Source: Basidiobolus meristosporus CBS 931.73 | Lineage: Eukaryota; Basidiobolomycota; Basidiobolomycetes; Basidiobolales; Basidiobolaceae | Direction of reading: 5' to 3' | Length of the DNA stretch: 64,000 bases | Assembly: GCA_002104905.1 (NCBI GenBank) | Contig: MCFE01000174.1 | Coordinates: 62,001-126,000, forward strand | In this document: piece by piece, positions 1 through 10,484 of the stretch | How positions within the stretch are numbered: the stretch's first letter is position 1 | Layout: each line of letters begins with the position of its first letter | Notes under the pieces: model-generated | Databases searched by the model: none | What the model was told of the DNA's origin: nothing | What the model saw: the letters and a program-made list of their open reading frames with translations, nothing else | Position numbers and translations under genes: made by a program

Positions 1-100
1 CAAAAATTGGATTTGAGATTTTGAACCAAAACACCAGCTGAATACCAGCAAAATACCAGCTGAAAATCAGATGAGTCCTAAGTTTGGGATTATTCATAGG
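1..100 (+). repeat. Dispersed repeat family R1, copy truncated by window start
   Basis: This matches the second half of the repeats at 3481-3780, 10485-10775 and 32280-32610. The shared core has several direct repeats of an AATACCAGC-like unit followed by AAATCAGATGA and a TTTGAGA tract. Only the last part of the family consensus is present because the window begins inside it. Confidence 0.6.
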
Positions 101-681
101 CATCTCTTCACTGATGCAGTCATGATCAAATTCAGAATACTCAACAGTGCAAGGAACGCAGGTGAAGTCTTATAGTCTTTACATTTGTAATTGTAGTGCA
201 GAGACTTTAGAAAGAGAGGCTCTTATAATTTTTAGCTGGGGAAGTCACTTATTTGAAAATTCTGAAGGATCACAGTTTTTGGGCAATTGTGCAAGCAATA
301 CCCAGGATAAAAGCTAATATTTTGCAGTGGCACAGATTGGACATAGGCTCAGCATCTGTGAAAATATCACGCAAATTGATTGGCTAGTTTAAAAGTTACA
401 TGCAATCAAAGTCACCATAGTAATCCTAGCAATAGATGTATAGTAAATATGGTTATTAAGCTCTGTTGATCAAAACTCCTCAAGTACTGCGTCCAATGGG
501 CTGTAATTAGAATCATGTATCAACTACTAAGTGTTCTGCATGATATAATATTTTTAAGTGGATTGCTAGTCAGGGTCATGAGCTTTTGTCCTTCAAATTT
601 GAAATTTCTTGATCTTTCATTTGTGCATTACGATAGCAAAAGCAAAATAAAGAAATGGGTGCAATATTGGTTTTGAGAGAT

Positions 682-1275
682 TAGACCTGTTCTGTTGGAT
701 AGTGCTACATTGAGCCATGAGTGCCAAATGATGCCATAGTGTGCCAGAGAGGTCAAGTGAGCCTATAATTGGCCACAGAGTGTGAAACATAGCTCTGCAT
801 CTTCATGTAAAGCGGCCCCTGTGTTTCACCCATTGCGCAGGAGAAAATCCATTTTTTGACCTTTTTTAGTGGACCAATGTAGCTCAGGATGTGAAAAAGC
901 ACAGGAGAACTGAAGATATGCATCAGTTACTCAATACCCATGGCACTCCAAATCTAGCTCCTGTAGCTTGTATCATGTCACAAAAATGAATGGCACTATC
1001 TTGGTCCACTGGTACTATCTGGCACTTTATTTAAATATTAGCCCTAAAGTAAGATCTATACAAAGTACTTATAGTGGCAGATAGTACCAGTGTAAGGTCA
1101 AAAAATGGATTTTCACCAACACAATGGGTGAAACACACGGGCTGCTTTGCATGAAGATGTAGAGCTATGTTTCACACTCTGTGGCCAGGTAGAGGCTCAC
1201 TTGGCCTCTCTGGCACACTATGGCATCATTTGGCACGCATGGCTCAATGTGGCACTATCCAACAGAACAAGTCTA
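682..1275. mobile_element. Foldback MITE-like element, copy 1
   Basis: Two arms of roughly 180 bp are inverted copies of each other (about 682-868 and about 1090-1275). The outer ends read TAGACCTGTTCTGTTGGATA on the left and the reverse complement of nearly the same sequence on the right. The TA at each end could be a two-base target duplication of the Tc1/mariner type, but it could equally be part of the repeat. The central 220 bp has no coding capacity. This is the best preserved of three copies. Inference: a non-autonomous DNA transposon whose transposase lies elsewhere. Confidence 0.7.
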
Positions 1276-1683
1276 TTGTAGTGATGGAATACTTTTCATT
1301 ACTACAAATCCCTCAACAATAAATTATTTTCCCTTTTATTAGTTTACCAACTTGTTGATTAGTGTGATCACTGCTACCTGCTGCTACCTGAACTTCCAAT
1401 CCCAGACCACAGGACACTCCCTGGAAACCACCCTGACAGCCAACCAGCATTAGAGGCACTGCTGGTGAGGAACACTCATTGGAGGTATCATGGTATTGTA
1501 TTTGACAGTTTCCCAAGCTTGTTCTTGTACAGGCAAAGATACTTTTCACTCTTTGTTAATATTGACCACAGCTGCATTCTTACCAAATCCCTACTGGTGG
1601 AGTTTACTGTTTTTTAGACTTTAGAAGCTCTAGCACTGAGGCATCTCAAAGGATGCTGGACCCAGCACATACTTATGATTAGA

Positions 1684-2051
1684 TGCTAGGCAAGTTGGGG
1701 ATTGTAGCTCAATAGTTTTCCCTTGACAAGCTTGTGGCTTTATTCTCCTTTACACTAGAGTAAAGACAGAACCCAAGTATTCCCAGCAAGCTTTTGCCAG
1801 AGGTTATTGCATGCAGTGAATACTCCAAGCACATAACACTTAAGAAGTACTGAACATATCCCTTCTTTGAGCTTTTAGATCAGACCCATGATCCCTTAAT
1901 TATTCCCCAATATTCCTTACTTAGTGTTACTGTTGTATTACTTCTACAAAGGTATAAATTCTGAGCTTTGTTATGAATAAACAACAGACCAATTATTATC
2001 ACTATTTCTTGATAAGTTCTTTATGTTCAACATACTTCTTAATGTGCAACA
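1684..2051 (+). repeat. Diverged copia LTR-like segment
   Basis: Bases about 1917-2051 clearly resemble the 3' half of the copia family-1 LTR (compare 5900-6031): the CTTAGTGTTNC start, the GGTATAAAT TATA box, a GAATAAACAACAG polyadenylation-type tract and a TGCAACA end. If it starts at the TGCTAGG at 1684, its length is 368 bp, close to the 369 bp of the intact LTR. The 5' half is poorly conserved and I see no clean target duplication, so this may be a solo LTR of a related subfamily or a fragment. Confidence 0.45.
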
Positions 2052-2999
2052 CTTCTCTCATAAATGCCAACATTATCACTAGATTTCCTTTTGACACAGT
2101 AAAGGAGATCTGTACCAAGTACTACAGCCATCTACCCAATCCACTCCAGAAGATCCCTTGTCAAGCATCTTTACTATCACAACACCAATGCCCTATACAG
2201 TCTCATTCTGGCATGCATGGCAACAGAGTCCCAGAAGCTGTCATTCCCAGCTGTCAGCAATAGAGTGCCACCTTGCGGAGGCTATAAATGACTAGGTACA
2301 AGCTTGGAATACTTGGTTCAGATGCTTCAATAGACTTTCAAATCCCTGTGTGTTCAGCATCAGGTTCCATATCAGGAGCATCTTGATACCTTCCCAGTTG
2401 AGACTCATAGTCCTTCTTAAGGGCAGAGATACTTTTATTCTGGCAAATACATGGCACACTGGACAAAGTTTCAAGCACTGTCTGACATTGAGGGTAACAA
2501 CATCTGGTTTAGTGGGTTATCTGCTAGAAGTAGGATTGACAAAGAACCTTGGATAAAGTATCTTCCAGAACTCAGTAGAGGGGAGAAATGTATGGCCATT
2601 CTAGCTTATATAAGAGAGGGTTGTTAGATTAGAATATATCACAGCTTGTAGGAAGCCAAGGAATGGTGTATGCAGCAGGAGGCAGAGGCTCCAGAATGAG
2701 ATATTTCTTTGTATGAGAGTGGTGGAGCATATATTTTACTATTTGAAGATATTTAGCCTATTGGCAGGCCAATACAGTGGAAAGTACTTCATAGGAGAAT
2801 GCAGCAGAATAGGTAAAAGAGCAGGGATACTTGTTAATTCACATTATACTCTTTCAACAAATTATCCACTGTGAGGAATATGTCTGGAAAATTATGAAGA
2901 GTCAATAAAGCAAGAAAAGTACTGTTTTGGCAACATAATTACAATTGATTAAAAATACTTGCAACTGTGTCCTACCACTGGCATCAAGGTGAATAGCAC

Positions 3000-3424
3000 A
3001 GGTCCAGATAATGCCACATGGAGACATGAGTACCATATATTGCCATGCTGTGCCTGAGAGATAGGGGAGCCCTATACTTGCCTCAGAGTGTGAAACTAAG
3101 TTGTATATGTTCATGCAATATGGCCCCTGTGCTTCACCAATAGTTGTGGAGATAATTTATTTCTTAACCTTGATTGGGAACCATGTTGTGTATGACTTGG
3201 GTGCTTTTGTATTCTCACACATCCTGCATAACATTGTTTCAAAAAAATCAAGAAATGGATTTTTCCAACTCAGAAAGTGAAGCATAGGGGCTGCATTGCA
3301 AAAAGATATATAACTATGTTTCACACCATATGGCCAAGTATAGGTCTGCTCTTCTGCTCCAGCACACAATGGGCTTCTTTGACACTCATGGCTTAGCAAG
3401 GCACTACTCAATGGAGTAAGTCTG
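3000..3424. mobile_element. Foldback MITE-like element, copy 2 (degraded)
   Basis: The left arm (about 3005-3170) and right arm (about 3255-3424) match the arms of copy 1 at 682-1275, including a conserved block around GGCCCCTGTG and its complement. The spacer is much shorter than in copy 1 and the left terminus is eroded, so the boundaries are approximate. Confidence 0.55.
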
Positions 3425-3480
3425 ATGTATATCAGTTATAAAATATATCACAGGGGTATCTTACCCCTAAGAAAAAAAAT

Positions 3481-3780
3481 TGAGAAAAAGCCAGCAAAAT
3501 GCCATCATAGTATCAGCTGAATTCCAAGTTTCTCAAAATTGACAACTCTCATTATCTCTGTTCTGAGCTACTGCACAGGCAAGCAAACAAGTTTGCTAGG
3601 AGGAGACTAGGCAAACTAGCTTCCATGCCAAGTTTGGTAATTAGCTGCCCATTTATTCCATCAAAAATTGCATTTGAAGTTTGGAACCCAAAACATAAGC
3701 TGAATACCAGCAAAATACCATTAGAATACCAGCAGAATACCATCTAAAAATCAGATGAATTCCAAGTTTGAGATTTTTCA
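3481..3780 (+). repeat. Dispersed repeat family R1, copy 2
   Basis: This roughly 300 bp segment recurs at 10485-10775 and 32280-32610. Shared landmarks are GCCAGCAAAA, CAAGTTTCTCAAAAT, AGGAGGAGACTAG, TTTGGTAATTAGCTGCCCAT, a series of AATACCAGC-like direct repeats and AAATCAGATGAATTCCAAGT. No protein is encoded. It could be an LTR or untranslated part of a gypsy element, since one copy lies just downstream of a gypsy integrase. Confidence 0.6.
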
Positions 3781-4134
3781 AAGGGTACATTTGACTGAAT
3801 TACAATCTACTTTGCCCAAAAAAGCTGATTATCTTGCCGATGGATGGGTTATCCAGATGCAGATAATAATATGCACTTTTACATGGCCTCCATCAGCAGA
3901 CAAATCAGCAGATCTTTGTCAGACAGAAATAGATATATTTAATAGGATCTAATTAGGTGATGATGATGCAAGTAAATGAATCATCACCCACAACCAACAT
4001 TAGTAAATACAATTTGTCAGCATGTGATCTGGTAAAATGTATGTATGGAGCTATTGGAACCACTATTAAAGTCAGTACAAGTTATAGTAAATACAATATC
4101 AGTTGAATCCCTATTCCTATACAATTCTTCAATT

Positions 4135-4858
4135 ATGACTTGTAAAAGTGACAAATTGATTCATGAGTGGCAAGTAACACCATGCAGTGCCTGAGAGGCA
4201 ATTTGGATCTATACTTGGCCACAGAGTGCTAAACAGAGCTTGAAATCATAATGCAAAGCTGCCCCTATGTTTCACTCACTGGGCTTAAGAAAATCCATTT
4301 TTGAGCTTATATTTGGTATCAGTACTGTGCATGAAATCTAAGAGCACATCAAGAAAGAGAACATTCATTTGATACTCAATACCCATGGCACTCTTATTCT
4401 TGCTACCCAGGTTTGTAGCTCTTGACAAAAAGGCAAGTCATTATCTTGGTCCACTGGTACTTTCTGGCACCATATTTAAGCATCAGTCCTAGAATACAAC
4501 CCATACAGCACATTTAATGCCCCAGATAGTAACAGTGAACCAAGATAGTGTCAAGCATTTTTGTGAATGATACAAACCTATGCATCTAGACTCAGAGTGA
4601 CACAGATATTGATTACCAAATGCAGGACTTCTTGCCTTCTATACTTTTGCACATCAACTATAATATTGATCTAAAAAATAGTCAAAAAATGGATTTTCTC
4701 AGGCAAAGTAAGTGAAGACAAGGGTAGTCTTGCATAAAGATGTAAAATTACTTCTCAAACTCTGCAGTCATATATAGACTGTTATTGCCTCTCTGGCGCA
4801 GTGTGGCATTATTTGGCACACATGACTCTATATGGCCCTATCTAACATAACAAGTCTA
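4135..4858. mobile_element. Foldback MITE-like element, copy 3
   Basis: The arms at about 4137-4310 and 4684-4858 are inverted copies of each other and match the arms of copy 1. The right end reads CAAGTCTA, as in copy 1, and the left end begins GACTTGT. The spacer (about 370 bp) is longer than in copy 1 and partly homologous to it, with shared blocks such as CCATGGCACTC and TTGGTCCACTGGTACT. Confidence 0.6.
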
Positions 4859-5662
4859 ATTAGTGGCTACCCAGATTTGCTGGGAAGGTACTTAAATAAT
4901 ACAGATCCATCTTGTGGGACAATAAAAATATGACTTTACAAACTTTTGAGGTAGCCTTGGTTTCTAAGTTGCTTATGCTGCTTGCAAATGACTATATCAG
5001 AGTTGTACATATTTGATTGATACTAGGTATATTAACTTGAAACTTCACAAAATCTGTTGGACCACATGGGTCACCTTAGATAGAGTATTACTGGAATTCA
5101 TCTGAGCTGTTTACAATGTTTTCCTTATAGGGGGGTAGATTTCTCAGAGGTTGTTTATCTTGCAATGGTGGCACTCTCTGATATGAATGCTATGCAACTG
5201 TCAGCCCATGCTGGCATTGGGACAGTCTCTTGGCTACATGGTGCCTGTTGCATGACAGTTCTCAATTTGCATCATAGACATGGTAACTTGCATTCTGAAA
5301 GGCTCTGGTGGGCAGTGGCGGTAAGCTCTCAGCTCCCCCAATACTGATACTGGCAGAAACTACCACTTCCCAAGCCCAAACATGTCATTATTCACCAGTA
5401 TCCAAATTCCTGTTCTCATTGGGCTCTATAAGCTATTCTTGGCAATTTCAGCAGGTATTTTCTGGCTGCATATCCATTGGTGAGCCTCTTCTCCTTGGCT
5501 ATCACTTTACAGGCCATATTCTGATGGCAAAATTGCTAAACCTTTTCCCCTATCTACTTTCAATTGAGAGATAGAGGGTAATAAAAACTGTAATGGGCAA
5601 CAGGAAGTTAAGTTATAATCTCAGAGATAATGCCTGTGAAACAGCTACCACATCCCAGGAAG

Positions 5663-6031
5663 TGCTGAAATATTGGACTATTTGGTATCATTCAGCAGCT
5701 AAAAATTTACTTAACAATTCTAGGCTAGTCTCAGTCACTGTAGGACTCATTTACTGCCTTAACTTTGCCACTTTCTCCAGATATATGATCTTATGATTAT
5801 TCCCCTATAGTCAGGATCAAATTAGCACTATTACCAAACATTATGTACTAACCCTGAAACTGTTACAGAATGCTCCTGAATATTGAGAAACCCTCCCTTC
5901 TTAGTGTTGCAGCTGTATTACTTCTACAAAGGTATAAATACTGAGCTTCTTTATGAATAAACAACAGTTCAACTATTATCACTATTTCTTGATAAGTTCC
6001 TTACATCCAAATCACTTCTTAAATTGCAACA
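5663..6031 (+). repeat. 5' LTR of copia A
   Basis: 369 bp, TGCTG...GCAACA, identical to the 3' LTR except at base 3. It contains the element's promoter (TATAAATA at 5933-5940) and an AATAAA at 5956-5961, so transcription probably starts in the last 80 bases. Confidence 0.95.
5933..5961 (+). promoter_or_regulatory. TATA box and polyadenylation-type signal in copia A LTR
   Basis: TATAAATA lies at 5933-5940, followed by AATAAA at 5956-5961. Both are conserved in every family-1 LTR copy in the window, which fits a U3 promoter followed closely by the R region. Inferred from sequence only. Confidence 0.55.
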
Positions 6032-6043
6032 GGTTATGAGCCC
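6032..6043 (+). other. Primer-binding site for half-tRNA priming
   Basis: GGTTATGAGCCC starts at the first base after the 5' LTR. It is the exact complement of GGGCTCATAACC, the anticodon stem-loop of initiator methionine tRNA, not of a tRNA 3' end. Drosophila copia and yeast Ty5 are known to prime from that internal site. The same 12 bases follow the LTR in copies B (15875-15886) and D (35539-35550). Confidence 0.8.
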
Positions 6044-6067
6044 CAATTGCCTTAATCTATTCTAAAG

Positions 6068-8143
6068 ATGACTTCTACCAGCAAACAAAGCAATACCAAC
6101 ATCTTCCCTGTAAAGGAGAGGTTTGATGGGAAGAACTACAGACTTTGGAGAATCAAGATGCAGATCCACCTTGAGGAAAGAAAGCTTTGGAATATAGTAA
6201 CAGGAAAGGAAGTTGAGCCCAAAGGAACAGCAGAAGATGTGGAGAAGTTTCAAGAGAAGGAGAGAAAGGCCTTCAATGCAATATGCATCAATGTGCAAGA
6301 CTCCTTCATTGGACAAATCCATGCCTCAAATACTGCCAAAGCAGCATGGGAATCCTTAGAGAAGATCTTTAGAGCAAAGTCAGTATCAAGCAAGCTTTAT
6401 TCGAAACGAAAGTTCTTCAACATGAGAAAAAAGCCAGATGATGACATGCTACAACTCATTACCAGAATGGAGACACTTGCAGAAGAACTTTACAGTATTA
6501 ATGCTGGTGTAGATGATGAAGAAAAGATACTCTGTCTGCTTTGCAGCCTACCAGACAAGTATGAGCCACTCATACTTTCTTTTGAAAGCAGAGAAGACAA
6601 CTTGACTTTAGACTATGTCAAAGGAAGACTTCTCCATGAAGAACTCAGACGTAATGATCAAGCAGAGAAAATTGAAGATAATGCTTTATTCAGTTCAGAA
6701 AGGCATACAGAAAAGAAGGGAAAGCAACAAAACCAAAGAAAACCTGGCTGCTGTAACTACTGTAAGAAGCCAGGACACTGGGCAAGAGAATGCAAGAAGA
6801 AACAAGCAGACGAAAAACAGAAACTAGAGCAGGCAAACCATATAACTACTGATGAACAGTTATTTGTCACTGTACAAGAGAGTGCAAGTAACCAAAGTAA
6901 TGAATGGTATATTGACTCTGGAGCATCACAGCATATTTGTGGTATAAAGGATTGGTTCAGCAACTTAAAGACTATTCCCGTAAGAAAGGTTTATCTGGGA
7001 GATAACTCTGCACTGGAAGCTACCGCTAGTGGGTCTATACAACTAAATATGAGTGATAACTCAGGGGCAACAACAGCAAAACTGACTGACGTACTCTATG
7101 TACCTGGAATAGCTAAGAACCTACTCTCAGTCAGTAAAGCAACTACTCAGGGACTGAAATTCGTTTTTACTAAGCTGAGCTGCTCAATATTGAGTGAAAA
7201 TGGACAAAAATTAGCTTTGGGAATCAGAGATCACAATATATACAAGTTACAATGCAAGATTATTGTACCTGAGTATGTCAACATTGCTGAAACTGATGAA
7301 ACCAACTGGGAGACGTGGCATAGGAGGCTAGGACACATAGGGGAACAGAAAATGAGCCAATTGGTAAAAAATCAGCTTGTTTTGGGCCTAAAATACTCAA
7401 TTCCGACCAAATTGAATGTTTGTAAGGGATGTTCATATGGCAAACAAGCTAGGCAACGTTTCAAGAGCTCAGAAGGCATTAATACCACCAAAATATTGGC
7501 TATTGTACACTCAGACATATGTGGCCCCATGAGAACACTGTCCTTTGGAGCCAAGAGATACTTTATGACGTTTATTGATGACAAGACAAGATATACATGG
7601 GTGTACTTCCTCAAAACAAAGGATGAAGCTTTAGAGACGTTTAAGCACTTCAAGAACGTGGCAGAAACACAAACTGGGTGTAAATTGAAGGTACTACAAA
7701 GTGACAATGGAGGAGAATACTGCTCAAAGGAGTTTGCAAAATACTGCTTGTCTACTGGTATACTTCAACAGACCACAGTTCCTCATACTCCACAGCAAAA
7801 TGGAGTAGCAGAACGTGCAAATAGAACAATAGTAGAGATGGCAAGATCTATGCTACATGATAAGGGAATGGACTACAAGTTTTGGGCTGAATCTGTTGCT
7901 ACCGCTGTATACATCAAGAACAGATGCCCAACAACAGCACTGCGTGATTCTACACCCTTTGAAGCATATACAGGCAAAAAACCAGATCTCCAGCACCTCA
8001 GGATCTTTGGCAGTGATGTTTTTTATCACATCCCTGACAAAAAACGCTCAAAGTTGGAACCAAAGAGTAGAAAAGGATCTTTGTTGGGTATTGTGAAGAT
8101 ACTAAAGGGTATAGAGTGTATGATGGCAAAATTCAGAAGCTGA
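6068..8143 (+). CDS. Copia A Gag-protease-integrase part of the polyprotein
   Basis: The 691 codons begin 36 nt after the LTR. Residues 1-215 are copia-type Gag. A CCHC zinc knuckle follows (C229, C232, H237, C242), then the protease motif DSGA at 283-286. The integrase zinc-binding residues are H418, H423, C452 and C455, and the catalytic triad is D483, D546 and E582 with the expected D-x35-E spacing. The frame runs into unrelated residues after about residue 667 because one base appears to be lost in an A/G run near 8071-8076; related copies (near 21540 and 17910) carry an extra G there. The intact protein would continue into the RT part that begins in the next frame. Confidence 0.9.
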   Translation: MTSTSKQSNTNIFPVKERFDGKNYRLWRIKMQIHLEERKLWNIVTGKEVEPKGTAEDVEKFQEKERKAFNAICINVQDSFIGQIHASNTAKAAWESLEKIFRAKSVSSKLYSKRKFFNMRKKPDDDMLQLITRMETLAEELYSINAGVDDEEKILCLLCSLPDKYEPLILSFESREDNLTLDYVKGRLLHEELRRNDQAEKIEDNALFSSERHTEKKGKQQNQRKPGCCNYCKKPGHWARECKKKQADEKQKLEQANHITTDEQLFVTVQESASNQSNEWYIDSGASQHICGIKDWFSNLKTIPVRKVYLGDNSALEATASGSIQLNMSDNSGATTAKLTDVLYVPGIAKNLLSVSKATTQGLKFVFTKLSCSILSENGQKLALGIRDHNIYKLQCKIIVPEYVNIAETDETNWETWHRRLGHIGEQKMSQLVKNQLVLGLKYSIPTKLNVCKGCSYGKQARQRFKSSEGINTTKILAIVHSDICGPMRTLSFGAKRYFMTFIDDKTRYTWVYFLKTKDEALETFKHFKNVAETQTGCKLKVLQSDNGGEYCSKEFAKYCLSTGILQQTTVPHTPQQNGVAERANRTIVEMARSMLHDKGMDYKFWAESVATAVYIKNRCPTTALRDSTPFEAYTGKKPDLQHLRIFGSDVFYHIPDKKRSKLEPKSRKGSLLGIVKILKGIECMMAKFRS

Positions 8144-9984
8144 TCAAGAGCAGGGACGTTGTATTTGAGGGGAATTCAGATCAGAAAGCCACAGAAATCA
8201 TTGGCCAGCTGCCTGATGATGCAATCAACACAAATGAAGAAGATACGTACCAAATCCAGCCAGAGATGCAAGATACTTCTACCAGTTCCAGATCAGAACA
8301 GATTATCCCAGTTAGGAGATCTACCAGAATAAGAAATGCCCCTGGATCCTGGTGGCAGACATCCAATGATCATGAAGAAGCTTATCTTGCCTTATGTGCC
8401 AAACCTCAGAATCTGGAACAGGCAATGCAAGGTCCAGATGCTACTAAGTGGCAACAAGCCATGCAGGAGGAGTACCAATCACTGATCAAGGCAAAAACGT
8501 GGGAACTGGTAGATTTACCAAATGGGAGAAAGCCAATAGGATGTAGATGGGTCTACAACATCAAGATAACCTCAAATGGTGCCGTTGATAAGTACAAGGC
8601 TAGATTGGTAGCTAAAGGCTATTCCCAGATCCAGGGACTAGACTTTAAGGAAACATTTGCTCCGGTTGCCAAGTTTAACTCTGTTAGGACAGTTCTAGCC
8701 CTGGCAGCTGTACACAGTCTAGATCTACACCAAATGGACGTCAAAACAGCCTTTCTAAATGGGGACTTGCAAGAAACTATATATATGGAGCAACCAGAAG
8801 GTTTTACCGTTCCAAAAAGCCCCCATAAGGAGTGCAAACTTAGAAAATTGTTGTATGGGCTTAAGCAGGCACCCAGAGCATGGTATAACAAGATTGACAC
8901 ATATCTAGAGGAAATTGGGTTCTCTCGTAGCACTGCAGATCACAGTATATATGTGAAACAGCTCAAAAAGGGTGTGATCATCCTAGTTCTTTATGTGGAC
9001 AACCTAATTATAGCTACAAGTGATCAAGAGGCACTTAAACAGACAAAATCAGATCTCTTCAGCAAGTTTGAGATGAAAGATCTTGGAAAATTGAGCTATT
9101 TTCTTGGAATTGAGGTCAAATTTGACATACCAACGCAGAAAATTGTGCTGAATCAGTCTAAGTACATCAGGGACATTCTTAGACGCTTCAAAATGGAAAA
9201 TTGCAAGCCTGCAGCAACCCCTATGGACAATAAGCTGAAATTAAGCAAATCTCAGCCAGTTATGGATGAAAACAGCTCAAATATGGACCAAAACTTTCCC
9301 TATCAATCAATGGTCGGTAGCCTAATGTACTTGATGGTGTCTACACGTCCAGATATTGCAGTAGCAGTTGGAATAGTCAGTCAATTCATGCAGAATTATG
9401 GATCAGATCAAATTGCAGCAGTTAAGCGGATTTTCAGATATCTACAAGGTACCATAAATATGGTACTGGAATACTCTGGAGCAGCTAATAGGCCAAAATT
9501 TGATGGTTATAGTGATTCAGATTGGGGTAGAGATCTGATTGACAGACGCTCTACCACATGCTATGTATTTCTTTATGCTGGTGCAGCTATTACTTGGAAT
9601 TGCAAGAAACAACCAACTGTGGCACTATCTACAACTGAAGCCAAATATATGGCTGCATGTCAAGCAACTAAGGAGGCTATATGGCTACAAAAATTATTCA
9701 AAGACTTAGGTTTTAATTCAGGTGAACCAACATGTATTTACAAGGATAATCAAAGTTGTATTTCATTAGCTAGAAAACCTACTAATCATGCCAGAACTAA
9801 GCACATTGATTTACAGCATCACTTTGTGAGGGAAGCTGTAGAAAATAACTTAGTAGAGCTGGTTTACTGCCCAACTGACAAAATGGTGGCAGACATATTG
9901 ATAAAACCACCAGCTAGGCCACAGTTTGAGATCCTTAGAGAGAAATTGGGATTAAGAAATTATTTCGTTGAGGGGGAGTGTTGA
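8116..9984 (+). CDS. Copia A reverse transcriptase-RNase H part of the polyprotein
   Basis: The 622 codons are in a different frame from the upstream part and presumably lack their own start, so the ATG at 8116 is only the first one available. Residues about 100-345 are a copia-type RT with a KARLVAKGYSQ block and a QMDVKTAFLNG block. The catalytic motif reads YVDN (codons 8992-9003) where active elements have YVDD. RNase H follows, with ALSTTEAKYMA and the DNQSC region and a terminal HIDLQHHFVRE block. The stop codon lies at bases 4-6 of the 3' LTR. The YVDN change should abolish polymerase activity, so with the frameshift this copy cannot mobilise itself. Confidence 0.9.
   Translation: MYDGKIQKLIKSRDVVFEGNSDQKATEIIGQLPDDAINTNEEDTYQIQPEMQDTSTSSRSEQIIPVRRSTRIRNAPGSWWQTSNDHEEAYLALCAKPQNLEQAMQGPDATKWQQAMQEEYQSLIKAKTWELVDLPNGRKPIGCRWVYNIKITSNGAVDKYKARLVAKGYSQIQGLDFKETFAPVAKFNSVRTVLALAAVHSLDLHQMDVKTAFLNGDLQETIYMEQPEGFTVPKSPHKECKLRKLLYGLKQAPRAWYNKIDTYLEEIGFSRSTADHSIYVKQLKKGVIILVLYVDNLIIATSDQEALKQTKSDLFSKFEMKDLGKLSYFLGIEVKFDIPTQKIVLNQSKYIRDILRRFKMENCKPAATPMDNKLKLSKSQPVMDENSSNMDQNFPYQSMVGSLMYLMVSTRPDIAVAVGIVSQFMQNYGSDQIAAVKRIFRYLQGTINMVLEYSGAANRPKFDGYSDSDWGRDLIDRRSTTCYVFLYAGAAITWNCKKQPTVALSTTEAKYMAACQATKEAIWLQKLFKDLGFNSGEPTCIYKDNQSCISLARKPTNHARTKHIDLQHHFVREAVENNLVELVYCPTDKMVADILIKPPARPQFEILREKLGLRNYFVEGEC
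9970..9978 (+). other. Polypurine tract of copia A
   Basis: GAGGGGGAG directly precedes the 3' LTR. It is the expected primer for plus-strand synthesis and overlaps the last sense codons of the pol frame. The same tract precedes the LTRs at 20193 and 22954. Confidence 0.8.
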
Positions 9985-10347
9985 AATATTGGACTATTTG
10001 GTATCATTCAGCAGCTAAAAATTTACTTAACAATTCTAGGCTAGTCTCAGTCACTGTAGGACTCATTTACTGCCTTAACTTTGCCACTTTCTCCAGATAT
10101 ATGATCTTATGATTATTCCCCTATAGTCAGGATCAAATTAGCACTATTACCAAACATTATGTACTAACCCTGAAACTGTTACAGAATGCTCCTGAATATT
10201 GAGAAACCCTCCCTTCTTAGTGTTGCAGCTGTATTACTTCTACAAAGGTATAAATACTGAGCTTCTTTATGAATAAACAACAGTTCAACTATTATCACTA
10301 TTTCTTGATAAGTTCCTTACATCCAAATCACTTCTTAAATTGCAACA
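9979..10347 (+). repeat. 3' LTR of copia A
   Basis: 369 bp, TGTTG...GCAACA, followed by the GGAAG target duplication at 10348-10352. Confidence 0.95.
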
Positions 10348-10484
10348 GGAAGGCAGCAGGCATACAAATTACCCAACTTTGACACAGGGAGGTAGTGACA
10401 ATAAATAGCAATACAGCTCTCTTTTGTGTCTTGTAATTGGAGTGATTACAACCTGTATTTCCTCAACAAACCCTAAGAAAAAAT

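Larger units (their letters stand above)
1..5662. other. AT-rich repeat-derived region without host genes
   Basis: No open reading frame here shows a recognisable protein domain; the ORFs are short and low in coding character. The region holds three foldback elements, two copies of a dispersed repeat (one cut by the window edge) and one diverged LTR, listed separately. In the stretches between them (about 101-681, 1276-1683, 2052-2999, 3785-4134 and 4859-5662) I see only AT-rich sequence, with no RNA gene or conserved coding segment. Confidence 0.6.
5663..10347 (+). mobile_element. Ty1/copia LTR retrotransposon A, structurally complete
   Basis: Both ends carry a 369 bp LTR (5663-6031 and 9979-10347) that begins TG and ends CA. 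A five-base target duplication, GGAAG, flanks the element at 5658-5662 and 10348-10352. Inside lie a primer-binding site directly after the 5' LTR, a gag-protease-integrase-RT-RNase H coding region in copia order, and a polypurine tract directly before the 3' LTR. I saw only one difference between the LTRs (third base), so insertion was recent. The copy nevertheless appears dead, because the coding region has a single-base frameshift near 8075 and a changed RT catalytic residue. Confidence 0.95.

Noticed and set aside
4684-4858. CRISPR-like or tandem repeat array in the first 5 kb
   Set aside because: The repeated blocks are inverted arms of foldback elements, not regularly spaced direct repeats.
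7372-7707. 111-codon minus-strand ORF inside copia A integrase
   Set aside because: Shadow of the sense integrase frame, which has all expected catalytic residues.
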